Shown here: piece by piece, positions 1-12,270 of the stretch
Numbering within the stretch: the stretch's first letter is position 1
Layout: every line of letters begins with the position of its first letter
NCBI GenBank assembly: GCA_023053545.1
Contig: JAKZAN010000005.1
Span: forward strand, 9,610,001 to 9,674,000
Direction of reading: 5' to 3'
Source: Lepidurus packardi
Lineage: Eukaryota; Arthropoda; Branchiopoda; Notostraca; Triopsidae
Length of the DNA: 64,000 bases
The notes under the pieces: model-generated
Told to the model about the DNA's origin: nothing
Seen by the model: the letters and a program-made list of their open reading frames with translations, nothing else
Databases searched by the model: none
Made by a program: the position numbers and the translations under genes

Positions 1-3000
1 CCCTTCATTTCCACTTCGCCTCGCAGTTCAGTGCGAAATGTCCCGAAGGAATCCAGAATTTCTTTCGTATTAGGACTGACGTGCACTTTCAGAGCTAAAT
101 TAAAAAAAACACACGTCAGGATTATAAAGAACAAACGAAAGAGAATTTACGTAATCCATTGGACTCCATCCTTGAGGCGGTGTTCACAGTGTCTCCGAAG
201 AGACAATACCTTGGCATTTTCAATCCAACCACTCCAGCCACGCACGAGCCTAAAGAAGAGATGATCAAAGCGCAAGAAATGAGGTTAGCATAACTCTGTT
301 TCGAGAAATTCCTGGGAAAGGGTAGAATATATGGATGGCGAATAAATGTGGGGAGAGTAGCAAAAAGTGGAAACAAGATCCATGATGTACCGGAATGCAA
401 GCCAATCCGGAGTTTCAGCTGTTCTTGCGGTCGATGGCGGATACGGAATGTGCGCACTGCGGATAACAGCTTGAGTGCCATTCGCGCAATTTCCCGGGCA
501 TGCAAGTTGCCGTTTCTAACCGGCAAACCCGATACAACCATATAAGCATCTCCAATTGTCTCCACCTGCGAAAAATTTGGGACAAAACTTTAGTAAGAAA
601 CTGAAGAACTGAAAGAATCGAAGATAAGATAAATGTAAGGTGATCTAATACGATAAGAAAGATTTGTTCTAACCTTGTATACGTCGTAGTTCTCGATAAT
701 GGAATCAAAGCATGTGTACAAATCGTTCAACAAATCCACTACCTGTAAAATAAAAGGATTTCCCTATGACGTTGTTTCTTCCGGGAAATTTAACTAATAT
801 TACAAACCTGTAGAGGTGTTGATTCAGCAGACAAGGATGTAAAACCCACAATATCACTAAAGTAGATTGTCACGCTATCGAATGTCTCGGCGATGACCGA
901 TTGTCCCGCAATAAGCTGACTTGCCACTGGCCTAATCAAGAAATACCCATCAAACTTCCGCATGATATAACTTGACTCTAATCTCAGATTAAAGGGCAAA
1001 TTTGGATTAACACACTTTCAAAATTATAAACAAACGTACGTACTTTTATAGTTTATTATGCGGTATTACACGAATCGTGTAATACCGATTAATAATCGGT
1101 ATTACACGTGTAATAATCGGTCTTAATCGTGTAATACCGATAATAAACTATAATAGTATGGTATTACACGAATCGTGTAATACCGCATAATGCAACTACT
1201 ATGATCAAGTACTATGACCTACTATGATCACTTGACCTACGGGCAAATTCTTCTTTACAGCAGTATTCGCAGCTGTAAATTCTTTAACTTTAAAATATGC
1301 TTTCCCTTACTTAGAAAAATATAATCTCTGACTTAGACATTTGAAAGTGGTTATTGATTATAAATCGGCGTGAACTATTTTCCAAGGCTTAAAAAAACGA
1401 AAGCGTGATTCGTATGGTTTTTCTTAGTTTGGTTTGTTTTTTCAATGGCAAAGAACAGTTTGAAAGGTTATCTGCTTCAACACTTGGTGCCACAGACAGA
1501 TCGAAGGCTTTCACGATATCTTTTCTGTTAATTTTTTTTCCCATTTCGGATTTTCGTACAGCAAAAAAGGGATGGAAAGTATATATGGGGCTTTGGCGGT
1601 AAGCTTGGAGTTGTAGGAATCTCAATAAATCGTTTACTTCCTTTTTCCTTAAATTATAGAACCAGTATGGGCGAGAAAGGCATATTTCCTATAAATTGCT
1701 TACTTGGGCAGCAATTGATAAAGCAATTCTTCACAGCGCCGCTTTTCTTCCAAGTAATCCGCAGTTCGCTCTTCCACCAGGGCCTCCAAGTTATTGGCGT
1801 ATTGTTCCATTCGTGACAGCAAGTTATCGAGAATATTCCCGCTTTCATTGTCCCTTGTGGAAAACAAAAATACAATTTTGCAGAACTTGAAAGCACACTA
1901 TACTTGTTTAAGCGACGGATTATGCTTTTTAAAGCCTGGAAATCAGGTCGTTCCATCGGATCTTCAGCCCAACATTTCTTCATCATTTGAATCACTTCTT
2001 CTTCACCCATATCGTCCTCTACGGAGGGACGGAAGGGATTCTTACCCCCGTTCTTGACATTCTCCAAGATTTCTGCACCAAAAAATTGTAAGTAAATCGA
2101 CAATTCTTCTATTAATGATTATCCAAAAAAAGAATTCTATTCATGTCACATTTCTGCGATAAATTAATTAATTGCTGTCACAACATAAGACCGTTAAGCT
2201 TTCTTCCCGCAAGATCCCCCTACCCAACGCTCTGTAATTAAGTCTCATTGTATATCAAATTACTGAGTCTCGAATGACTTAATATATGAAAGCTTAATTA
2301 CTGCCTGAAGACATGGGCGACCTCATGGGAGAGAAGCGATGGTTCTCCGCCAACGGTTTGCAATAACTACATTCAATATTACAAAATTTTCGTTTGGCCA
2401 AATCCGAGCTTGGGCTAAGGGACCCCGTTTTCAAACTCGTTTCAAAACTACGCGGTGGATTACACACTTGCTTTACAATTTTTCGCCCCGTAATAGAATT
2501 CTGTGCCATTACAAACGTAGAATTTCCTTCGCTATGGAACCACTTAAGATTTCTGCCCAAACCCCCAGAAAAGCTTTACTTCCTTCGTTTGACATGCAGA
2601 TGCAACTGAAAGAAGCTTTCGGGTTTCCTAATCCGACCAGTCGGTGGCCCAGGTTCGCTTGCGTCTTACTCAACTTGCGCGGAGCATTTTGCACCTTTTG
2701 GCTCAACCAAGTCTTTATCCAAAGGCCGACTTCAAGAAACTCTCCCATCTTTTAACTGACTCTTAAACTATACATCTTGCGAGAAGCATAAAAGATCTTT
2801 ATGAGTGAGCAAGGCAATCTTGACCTTGGAATGCCTTGGTGGGCAACCAAAGGATCGATATCATTTTGCTCGTGTAGCTACCCCATCGATTGATCCCTCC
2901 CTCGACTCTTCTCCCTGAGGAGGCCCTTTTGTTTGAAGAGATTTCGTCAAGCGTGTTAAAAGACATCCGTGACATAAAATTTCTGTTTTAAGAAAGTGGA

Positions 3001-6000
3001 ACAATTGTACCGGCTAAAGACAGTTGATTGAAGGGGAAACTGACATTCATTAAAACTTTTGGTGAAGAAGAGCTATATCGACTTTTTCCTGGTTGAACGT
3101 CCCATCCCCTTGCTGTTGTATAGATTAAAAAAACAGCCAGAGAGACGGAGAGATGCTTTGCATAATGAGCTTACCGCGCGGACTGAGGTCCAGGTGAGCC
3201 AAGTAAAAAGGGCCTTGTCGCATCAGAATTTCGTGCACGATGATGGCAAAGGAGTAAATGTCACCTTTCGGTGTCCCTTCGGCTGGTACTTTGTCCATAC
3301 TTAGCAATTCCGGCGCTGTCCATAATTTCCCTGGTGTGACGCAAGACATTAAGGATCATATTTTTAGTATTTAAAAACTGGAACTAACATGGGTGTACTT
3401 GTAAAAAAAAGGTATTTTTGGGAAAGTTCTTACGTTTCCAGAAAGCGTAAGAATCCTCGTTATCATTTTCGTCGTAACCACGTAAAGAATGGAGGCCAAA
3501 GTCGGTCACTTTAAGGACAAAGCGACTGTCTACCACACAGTTCGAGGACTTGAGATTCCCGTGAGAACGAATTTCACTGCTATGAATATAACTCACAGCC
3601 TGGCGTGTTTGGAGGACGTAGAAACATAGAAAAGCAGAAAAACAGCTTCATTTTAAACCCATGAGGAAACTATTTACCATCACTACCCCAGAATTAACGT
3701 AACCAAGAAACTTGCGTACGTGTCAGAAAACACGTAAGGAGTCAAATATAGAGCCAATGTACAAAAAAGGTAGTGATATTGAACCGCAAATCCTGAGATT
3801 TATGCAATTGCTGTATACACTTTTGTTAGAATTGATATAAAAGAGGAAGTTTCCTTAGAACATAAAGAAATTCTTCAAGACAAAACTAAAACGATAAACT
3901 TTAATTTATTCAATATTTGTAATAATAAAATTACTCATATTAGTCATATTACTGATAAAGCTAGTAATCTTAGTTTAAAAAATGCAAAATGGTTAAGAAT
4001 CGAATGTTAGTGTTCTCGATATGTAAACAATTTTTTGCAGTTATCGATAAAAATTTGAAACAAATTTGTAGGATTTCCTACAATATGTGCGATTAATTTA
4101 ATTAACAAGGCTATCTTACTTGCTTTGAACTAACTATTGAAAAGTATAGGCACACATAAGTAATTAATTAATATTATACAGGAAAAGTAGATAAGGTTTT
4201 CAATTTCATTCTTTACAGTTATATTGTATCGTGCAATACAGATTCTTCGTTAGCTTCATAAAGCAACGGCAATATGTAGGCAGAAAAGAAAACAGAAAAT
4301 GACATAATCTCACCTTAACTATGTCGTGCATAAGACTGTATCGAAACATCCAATCGAGCTTAATCTGTTCGTTTTCAAGAATGTCTTGCAAGCTTCCTCT
4401 CGGACAGTATTCCGTAAGCAGACAACATTGCGAAGGTTCCAAACAGGCTCCGATGAAACGCACCAAGTGATCGTGGGACAAGTCTTTCATCTGTTTGCAA
4501 AAACATAATTATATATTCCAGTCGAGGCATATAAAAAGCCCAGAAATTTTTCATTACTCGCTTGAGTTCAAGAAGGAGAGGTCGTTGGGGGTCCACTTTG
4601 ACTCGGGGAATCACTTTAATAGCCACTACTACTCCCTAACATAAGATAGACACAAGCGTTTTAAGCAAGGGGCGTGGCCCGAGATGCTATTCCTACTTTA
4701 TAAAAGCCGGTTTGAATAAACAGCTGCTTGTTGCCCTGCGCACCCAAACTATCTACGGAATACGTACTCTGTAATCAGAGAAAATTATGACCACCAGCGT
4801 TTACTACCAAAGAAACCATTTTCTTTACGTACCACGAGACTATTACGTCCAATAGAGAGCCTGCTGCCAAGTTTATTACGCCCTTTATCCTCGGTCGTCA
4901 GCACGATATCTTGCCAGTGGACTTTCCATGTCATGGAAGCAATTTCGGCTTCGATTTTGTAGTGCCTAATAAAAGAGTCACAACGTTTAAAAAGTATTCC
5001 AACCTTGCCAAACTATACATTCTACCTGTAAATGAGCGCAGAAGTGATAATTAGCACCACGACTACTGAACTTAAGACTATCGTGACAATGGCGTACTCA
5101 GGAAGAGCTATACTTGAAAGGGTTACTTTAAGACAAGTTATCATTAATTTATGCTACATGTGTCCGGACATTTGGCGTTATCAAACCCACAAGGAGGCGT
5201 GTCAGGGGGCGGTTCGGACCTGCCCCCTGACCAGTGAATAGTTTTGTTGGGCACATCCACAAATTGCTTGCTTACACCATAGTAGTTAGCGACAACCTAA
5301 TTAGCATTCAATTGTGCATAGCTAATGTTATATTTTATTTCATTTTTAAGAGAAAGTAATTATACTTGGAAAATGCCCGTCTCAGGGTCCATGTCTAATA
5401 AGGAGTAGTCTGCATTGCGATCCCCATTACTGTCCATGCTAACGTTTCCACTGATGCCTACAGCAAGGAATGTTTCGTTCAACGATTCAATACTTTTAGG
5501 ATAAAGTATGGAGAAATACCTTCAAAAGTACGATTCCACATTCGCATAGTGATGTCCGTGCCGTTGGTAATGGAGCCTCCGTTATCAAGGGTTTCATTGA
5601 GAGCTATGGCATAAAGCAGGACCGCTTCGTGAAAAGCTGAGACGAAGCTGTTGACCGGCTCTTCGATATAAGTGTAATTGTAGTCCTCCAGAGCTATGCG
5701 CTTCACCTCTGCTGAGAAATTGGCATATTCAGGAGTGTCTGGAACCCGAGCTGTGACACTGAGTAACGCCTCGTAAGCAGATCTGGCTTGCGCGTTCTTT
5801 TCGTCCGTATCTGACGCGTTGTACCATGGCTTCGATGTTTCATTGTTACTGAAAAAAATGGAGACAGTATAACTTGGATAGGCCGTATTTCAACTCCATT
5901 TGGTAAGCATTATATCTTGGTATTGCTCTCCAGCTATACCGAGAAATTCAGGGAAAAAAACAACACGTTTCCCGGATTTAGGGACAAACGTATGTATTGT

Positions 6001-9000
6001 TATTTGTGAAAGCTGTCTAATAACATAGAATCTAAGCCTAGAAGAACATGGTAACTCCTTAAATATTCAAGTAATTAAATATACACATTTGAATAGTTAT
6101 AAGAGCTGCATAATTAGGGGCTTCCTTACAGCAAATCTGTACCAAGTTATACACATATGAATAGTTATAAGAGCTGCATAATTAGGGGCTCCCTTACAGC
6201 AAATCTGTACCAAGTTCTATTAGTCAAATGTCTGAATATCTTTGCTTTACTAATAGAACAGTTCTGTCTTTGACTTATAAGTCATAGGCATTTGAATTTT
6301 ACTCTCTACATTATGTAGTAGCAAAACTTAAAACATAGAAAACAAAAGTGAATGAAAAGGAAGCATTCGAGAGCCTTCTAATAAATTAATATGTACTCAC
6401 AAAATGAATGATGACTATACCGCCTATACCTAATGATTTGATTACAATAAAGGTAAGCGTACTACTAAATAAGAATAGCAAAGGACTCCGTTAGTCATAA
6501 AGCGTAATTTAATGCAAAGAAAACAAATTCAGCTATCAAATTTTCTAACAAAATACCGTAGAAAGGAAAGAATTTAAAATCCAAAATCGGTTATTAATTT
6601 AAAATCACGGAAGTACACAGAGCCATATATGGCCATACATTTCTAGAAAAAAAGTATACCGAAGCCTTAGTTCAAGCAAGCGTGAAGTTCTTGTACTGGA
6701 TTGGAAACGAAATTTCACGGATCTCGGCAACAAAAGTATGAATAGTTCATTTTTACAATTAATGAAGTTTCAAAGTTAACAAGACAGTTTAACATTAATA
6801 AAGAGAAGCTGTTCACGTGCACGACTTTTTGTACATACGGTCCTTTATAGGAGTCATGCCTAAAATCAATAAGGTGTTTATGAAGTTTGTCAGCTTCCTG
6901 GACAGGGGCACTATGTTGTGGTTGTTTGAGCTTCGGCTCACCTCTATACTTTCGCTCTATTTCCTGGCAATGCTTACTCGGCAGAGACAGGGACCAATGT
7001 GAAGAGGATATTGCATAAAGAAGTTGAAAAGAAGCCATAGTATCTCACCTGCTAAAAAGTTCGATGTTGAAAAAAACATATTCTCCACTTCCAACCATGT
7101 TTAGTTCTGCAGCTGTCAACATAATTTCTCTCACTTTCTGCGGCGAGGCACACAAAACGATAACTGGAAAGCCCCACGAGGGAAAGAGGGAGGAAGAAAT
7201 GTAATTAGTATTTCGGTTTTAAAACTTTTAGAAATTAAAAGAAAGCAACTAATTTCGTCTGCCTGTAGTTAGATAATGTAGTTAAGCACTACATTATCCG
7301 TCTTTTTAATGATTGAAATAGCTCATGATATCTTTCCCCAAATCCCTTTACTTTTTTTTCTCATTTTACTTCTCGGGGGAAGATTATATTAATGACACTT
7401 CTTACTGCGAGCCTTTTGGGCCATGTCTTGGAGTAGAGGTTTGAAATCTAGTCGACTGTTGGTTTCACTGAAGCTTTTATAAGCGGATTGTTGACCTAAC
7501 TTGGCATAGACGGCTGCCAAAGTGAAATGGCAGGCGGAATTGCCCTTGCCACTTTGGGGCTCAAAGTTGTGAAACAACAAACCCACGACCCTCCACTCGA
7601 ACTGTGCCAACGTTGCCGACAACACGGTTCCCACTTGACTATACGAGCCCATCATCCGAGTCAACAATGGGTAATGAAGTTTTTTCAAGGAAAATCCGTC
7701 CGCTTGTGCCGCAGCTGTTAACACGGGCAAATCCCAGACTTTTGTGTAACGGGCCACAGGTGCAATCACATACTCGCACACGGGACCCAGGAACACGTCT
7801 AGAAAAATACAAAAGAAAATTAGGTTGGAATGCTTGGGTGTCGTATCAAGTCACGCTTTAGCCCTAGAGTTCATTGATTTGGTATATAGTGAAGGGAGTC
7901 AGACAAAACTTCCTCGTACCTCATATCTCGACTTCTAGTAGCGAACAATATAAGATGTGCCCTCTCAGGAGATTGTGGGAATGTAAGTAATTGAATCTTC
8001 TGTAAACATGCTTGCGCTTAGAGGAATCGATCCAATATAATAGGTGTTTTACCCTCTCATTTATGCTTTTCAGGAAACACAAGATTAAGCTTGAAGCTTC
8101 AAGAAACGTTGTGACAGAATGTGGATAATACTAGCCTAATCTACCACAGACAAGCTTGGCTTTTGTACATTACTGTAGCAAGTTAATTAACTTGCGACAT
8201 CGATATGGTTTCTTGCAAAGACAATCAGAAGACCAGAACTAGAAAGCACGGTAAAATTTGTGGACAATCTCACAATTGGAACATATCAACTACACGCGAC
8301 ATCACGCGAGTGCAAAATCAAAATCTTTCTGTGAAGCAAAAATTCTGAAATTTTTCTTTTTGTGTAACACATTTTCCTTGCGAAAATGGCTAAACATAGT
8401 CGATTGGATAAAACATTTTTGTTCACAAATTTAATTGTATTATTTAAAACTGATTAACCCAGGATTTCTTGAACAATCAATTGCTTGGGCTCAAAAATAT
8501 CGTTCCGCCAAAATTTCTATCTTCAAAGTTTAGGAACTCCGGAACTGCAATTTCTGGAAAATATTTTATCGACAGAGTTCCTGAGGGCGGAAGATTGAGG
8601 GTGAATAATTATTGTCTGACTCCTAAAATAATATATATCAAATTTAATAGATAATAAATTAGAATATTATGTATACCTTTATAATATTATTTATAAAATT
8701 TGTTATTATGTATACAAATTTACAATATTATTTATAAAAGTAATCATAAATACAAAAATAGAATAAAACCAGATTTAAAATATCTCATTCTTACCGGCGG
8801 TTTTGTTGATGTGGAATTGGAACGCTGCTAAAGGCCCGTACGTGGAGGAGCATTGAGAATCACGATACTCTATCTGAACTTTCCATCCCGGTAATGGTCC
8901 TTTCCCTTCCCTTCCGAGGCTTTCTATCTTCCTTGCAGCCAATTTGATGGGTGGCAAAATTCGCCATAATGAGAACTGATGCTGTGGATCATCCGGCGCT

Positions 9001-9263
9001 ATGACGGCCAACCGAAGCGTCTTTCGACTCTCCGAACTTTTAATCTGCTCGTGACTGTGAATTAACCCCTCAGGGGCCAAGTAAGACTGATTCTCGTAAT
9101 TATCACTAGGGGGTGCTACTAAAAATTGGTACTTGCCCTCCAGTCCCTGTTTATTACGGGGCAAACGATGCACTTTGTGCCGATGCTTCACATTGCTGAC
9201 CTCCAAGGCCCCCTGACACCAAACTATCATGAAACTCATCACTCGTAAGAACATCAAATTCAT
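1..9263 (-). CDS. Receptor guanylate cyclase, natriuretic peptide receptor type (3' end missing)
   Basis: Single-pass plasma-membrane receptor that makes cGMP from GTP when ligand binds. Nineteen phase-consistent exons: 9263-8795, 7798-7406, 7163-7049, 5848-5520, 5457-5366, 5266-5158, 5107-5026, 4965-4833 (one base uncertain), 4635-4558, 4490-4314, 3599-3434, 3330-3175, 2072-1904, 1853-1704, 931-808, 742-674, 565-391, 249-151, 94-1; about 1,059 residues so far. Order of domains: signal peptide, ANF-receptor ligand-binding domain (exons 1-6, with GPVCEY and the IHWSGGR..PPPDTP juxtamembrane motif), one membrane helix (exon 7, about residue 505-530), kinase-homology domain (exons 8-13) in which the catalytic HRD is replaced by SHGNLKSSN while TDFG remains (pseudokinase, as in GC-A/GC-B), dimerisation linker ending LLYQLLPK (exon 14), cyclase domain (exons 15-19) with [23 protein letters not shown] and [16 protein letters not shown]. 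The frame is open at base 1, so the C-terminus lies outside. Family assignment is certain; the ligand is unknown. Confidence 0.95.
1055..1191. repeat. Nested palindrome array in receptor intron 14
   Basis: Lies in the intron between exons ending 1704 and starting 931. A 32-bp left arm (1055-1086) and right arm (1160-1191) are inverted copies differing only at the central base. Each arm holds a 27-bp near-perfect palindrome built from GGTATTACACGA and its complement. The middle contains further copies of the TATTACACG/CGTGTAATA unit. It could form long hairpins in DNA or pre-mRNA. Confidence 0.9.
6082..6217. repeat. Two tandem copies of a 68-bp unit in receptor intron 3
   Basis: The unit starting TACACATTTGAATAG (6082) is repeated at 6150 with only a few differences (for example GGGGCTTCC versus GGGGCTCCC). 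Both copies lie in the intron between 7049 and 5848. No coding potential; a recent tandem duplication. Confidence 0.85.
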
Positions 9264-12200
9264 TTCAATTTTTTTCTTTCCTTTTCTTTCTTAGGAAAAA
9301 AAAATCTCAGTTTCTCTTGTTTTATCCAAATTCTTGGAATCCTTATCAAAAGATGGCGTTGCTGGAAGTAATTTTCAGAAGGGGAATTTCCCTTTTCTGA
9401 ACTTGTGTAGTATTTTTAGATCATTTACTTCGACTGGATTATTTTTCAGTTGTCTCTCTCTCTGTTGGATCCGGCTGAGATACAGTCAAGTACCGGAAGC
9501 CAATTAACCGAATAGAACATATGTCCCGCCCTTCTTTTATTTAGTTTTTTTTTTTTCAAATAGGATTTTCCTAGAACCTGCCGGGACGCTATTTTGATTC
9601 CTCGTACAGGGTAAATATTTTGGCTAACGGGATTTGCCAAAGTTCGGGGGGATGAACGTGCTAGATCTGTCTTGGGACACAGCAAAGCTTTGCGTAGATA
9701 AACCTTAAGTAATTCCACATTGCTACAGTAAGCAAGCAATTACTTTTCGTAGCAGGTTTTATTTCTTATTAGTGGAGGGGGTAAGGGTAATCAGTGTTTT
9801 CCACGCTAATACCCTCCGGATATGGGGTAATTGGGTACGGTTATTTTGCCTCTCAATCTGTCTCGTGTACACTGTTTTTCTCTACGAACGTAATAAGTAT
9901 TTCAGTAATTTGGGTAAAGCACTATGTGGCGAATTTGAGGCAAAGTTGGTCATTTTCTTCGCGGAAAAGCTTTCACTGAATTGGCACACAAACTTGCGGA
10001 ATCTGAACTTTCGCAGGATGGTTTTCCTTTATGACAGAAGTTGTGTGGGAAAAATATATCTCTTTACCAAATCTTTTTTATACGCTGTTGCACGCGTTTC
10101 CCTGGAGCGAAGCAATTTTATTTCTGAGTTGGTACAGGAAAGGAGGAAGCGACACGACTAACGTTTTTGGCCTCGGCACACCTTTTAATCCTCGTCCCCC
10201 CTCAAGACCTCGTCTCTCCCAATTTCCACGGAAGACGGAAATTCGGCAGAGCTGAACTGCTCATGAGCGAAGGCAGCAATATGGAACTCTTAAAAAAAGA
10301 ATTGGGAAATTTCGCTCTGAGCTGTAATCCCTTGCGTGCTGAAAGTTATTGAACAAGATGTCGAAAATAAAAGAATAAGAGAAGCAGAAGATAGAAATTG
10401 TCCCGGAAACCCAATAATTAGTTGCACTGAAGTTAACTCGAATAGGAAGTAAGTTTATTACAGCTGAGACTCGCTTGGCCCTTTTTTGGCGAAACCAAAT
10501 TGATAGTTTTACGGTCCGCACTCAATCCTGGACGTGCCTGGGCTACTGAAGTTGGAAGTTAAAAATCTTGTCTCTTCTTATTTTTATTGATTTATCTCTT
10601 ACCTAGATTTTCCTATTAGGGATTTCTACCGAGATCAAAAAGGTAATTCTATTTTTGTAAGTAAATAGTACAATCAATGGAATTTCTTAGAGCAATGGTT
10701 AGTCAATATTTTTTTTTTCCTTTGACGTCAACATTAAAACAATATTTTCTTTACTCTGACATAGATTATCAAATTAGAAGAATAAATGAATAATACAATA
10801 ATCACAAGTTATAGAAATTAATTATTGATATATTTTTAAAAAATAAATAAACAAGTTTTGCAAATGAAGGTCTTAATTATAATATTGGTAAAAAAATACG
10901 GAATTATTGCAGCTTTTTTTGCTGGTGAGAAATATGTTCTTATTATGGCTTGGTATTTTTGAATTTTTGACATTTTGATACTATTGAATTTTAAACTTCG
11001 CTCGAATTTATGTACTTTGAGGTAGTTTGTTCTATCTCGTTCTGTTTCTGGACGCGATTGAGTTACACATGTGATACTACATGGGAACTAAAAGATCTTT
11101 ATGTAGTTCGTCGTAGATTTTTCAAAGGAAAAATAGATTTGAAAGATTTGTAAATACAATTTATGGGTTAAATTGGTTTCAGGTAAGGGGAAACGCGAAG
11201 TTAAGATTTGCAAGTCACTCAGGTTTTTTTAAAGAGAGACATGTTTTATGGATTTGGAGCAGACTCTTCTCTCTGAGCTTTTTAGTGTGTTTAGTTTGGC
11301 CCATGCGTCTGTTGATAAATAAAACGTTGGATATACATACACATTTCTGGGACCTGGGGACGAATATGTACTTTTTCTTGTTGTTCTAAGTTGCATGCTG
11401 TATATAGGAGGAATATGCACAGCCGGGTGACACCCACGAAGTACGTACGGAATGTCCTCCATTTGACCATCCCTCACCCTCCCTTACCTCGTTTTCTTTG
11501 TCCAGGGAATAGAGATAAAAGACAGGACATCTTGGAACTCCGCTGAGTCGATTATGATCTGTCATTTGCTCCAGACATTTTCGTCTCTGAGCAGTAATTA
11601 TGACTCTCGCGACAGTTCTAACGCAGAGAACTCCTTTGAACACCTTGCAACGGTCGTTAGCATTACTCGCATTTGAAGATGTCAAAACTAGAGTTTAAAA
11701 AAATGCGCATCTATGCTTCTGAGGTTTAAGGAAATTTTAGCTAAATAAGTTAAAGGAATTTTAAATAAATAAAAAAATTTTGCTTTTTAAATGTATCGGA
11801 TTATATCTGTAACTGCTTATCGAGTTCAATTAATCAAAAGAAAAATGGAAGAAAATGTATGGTATATGTAGTTATATTAAAGCTGGGTAGATGGCGAAGC
11901 ACCGCGTTTACGCGGGAGAAATGGCAAGGGGAACGTGGTCGGTGGGTGAACGCCGGTCTTTGAGAGTTTAGGGTTTGGTTTCAAGGAGGGTTGGTCCTTT
12001 CTGACCCAAAGACGTCAATATAAACAAAGCCCGTCACGTTGCACACACTCCAAACTCGTTTGGACACCCTTTTAGGATGTCAATCGCCGAAAAGTGTTTT
12101 TGCAAATAACCGCCACTACCCAAACACCTTTTTGAGGCTGAGGGTTTGGAAAGAGTTTAAAACACCTTAAAAATTTTCACACCTCTTTTGTCTTATCTTA

Positions 12201-12270
12201 GTGGAGAATAATTTCCTGGTAGACGAAATTAGTGTCCCCAGAATGTAGAAATAACAAAGATTGAACTTAC
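9264..12270. other. Spacer between the two receptor modules
   Basis: About 3 kb, AT-rich. No exon with convincing homology was seen on either strand. One weak minus-strand candidate (about 11690-11509) could be opened by a tctag acceptor and closed by a GTAAGG donor, and has a loosely receptor-like end (ARVIIT ... FYLYSLD), but it does not align from its first residue and is not annotated as coding. If the upstream module is spliced to the full receptor, this stretch is intron plus the proximal promoter of the 9263 start. Confidence 0.5.

Noticed and set aside
11509-11690. Minus-strand open stretch with receptor-like fragments (ARVIIT, FYLYSLD) as a third specific exon of the upstream receptor module
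   Set aside because: It can be bounded by AG and GT and fits phase 1, but the first half does not align with the ANF-receptor fold and the conserved Cys and EYVFF are absent. Kept only as a weak alternative.
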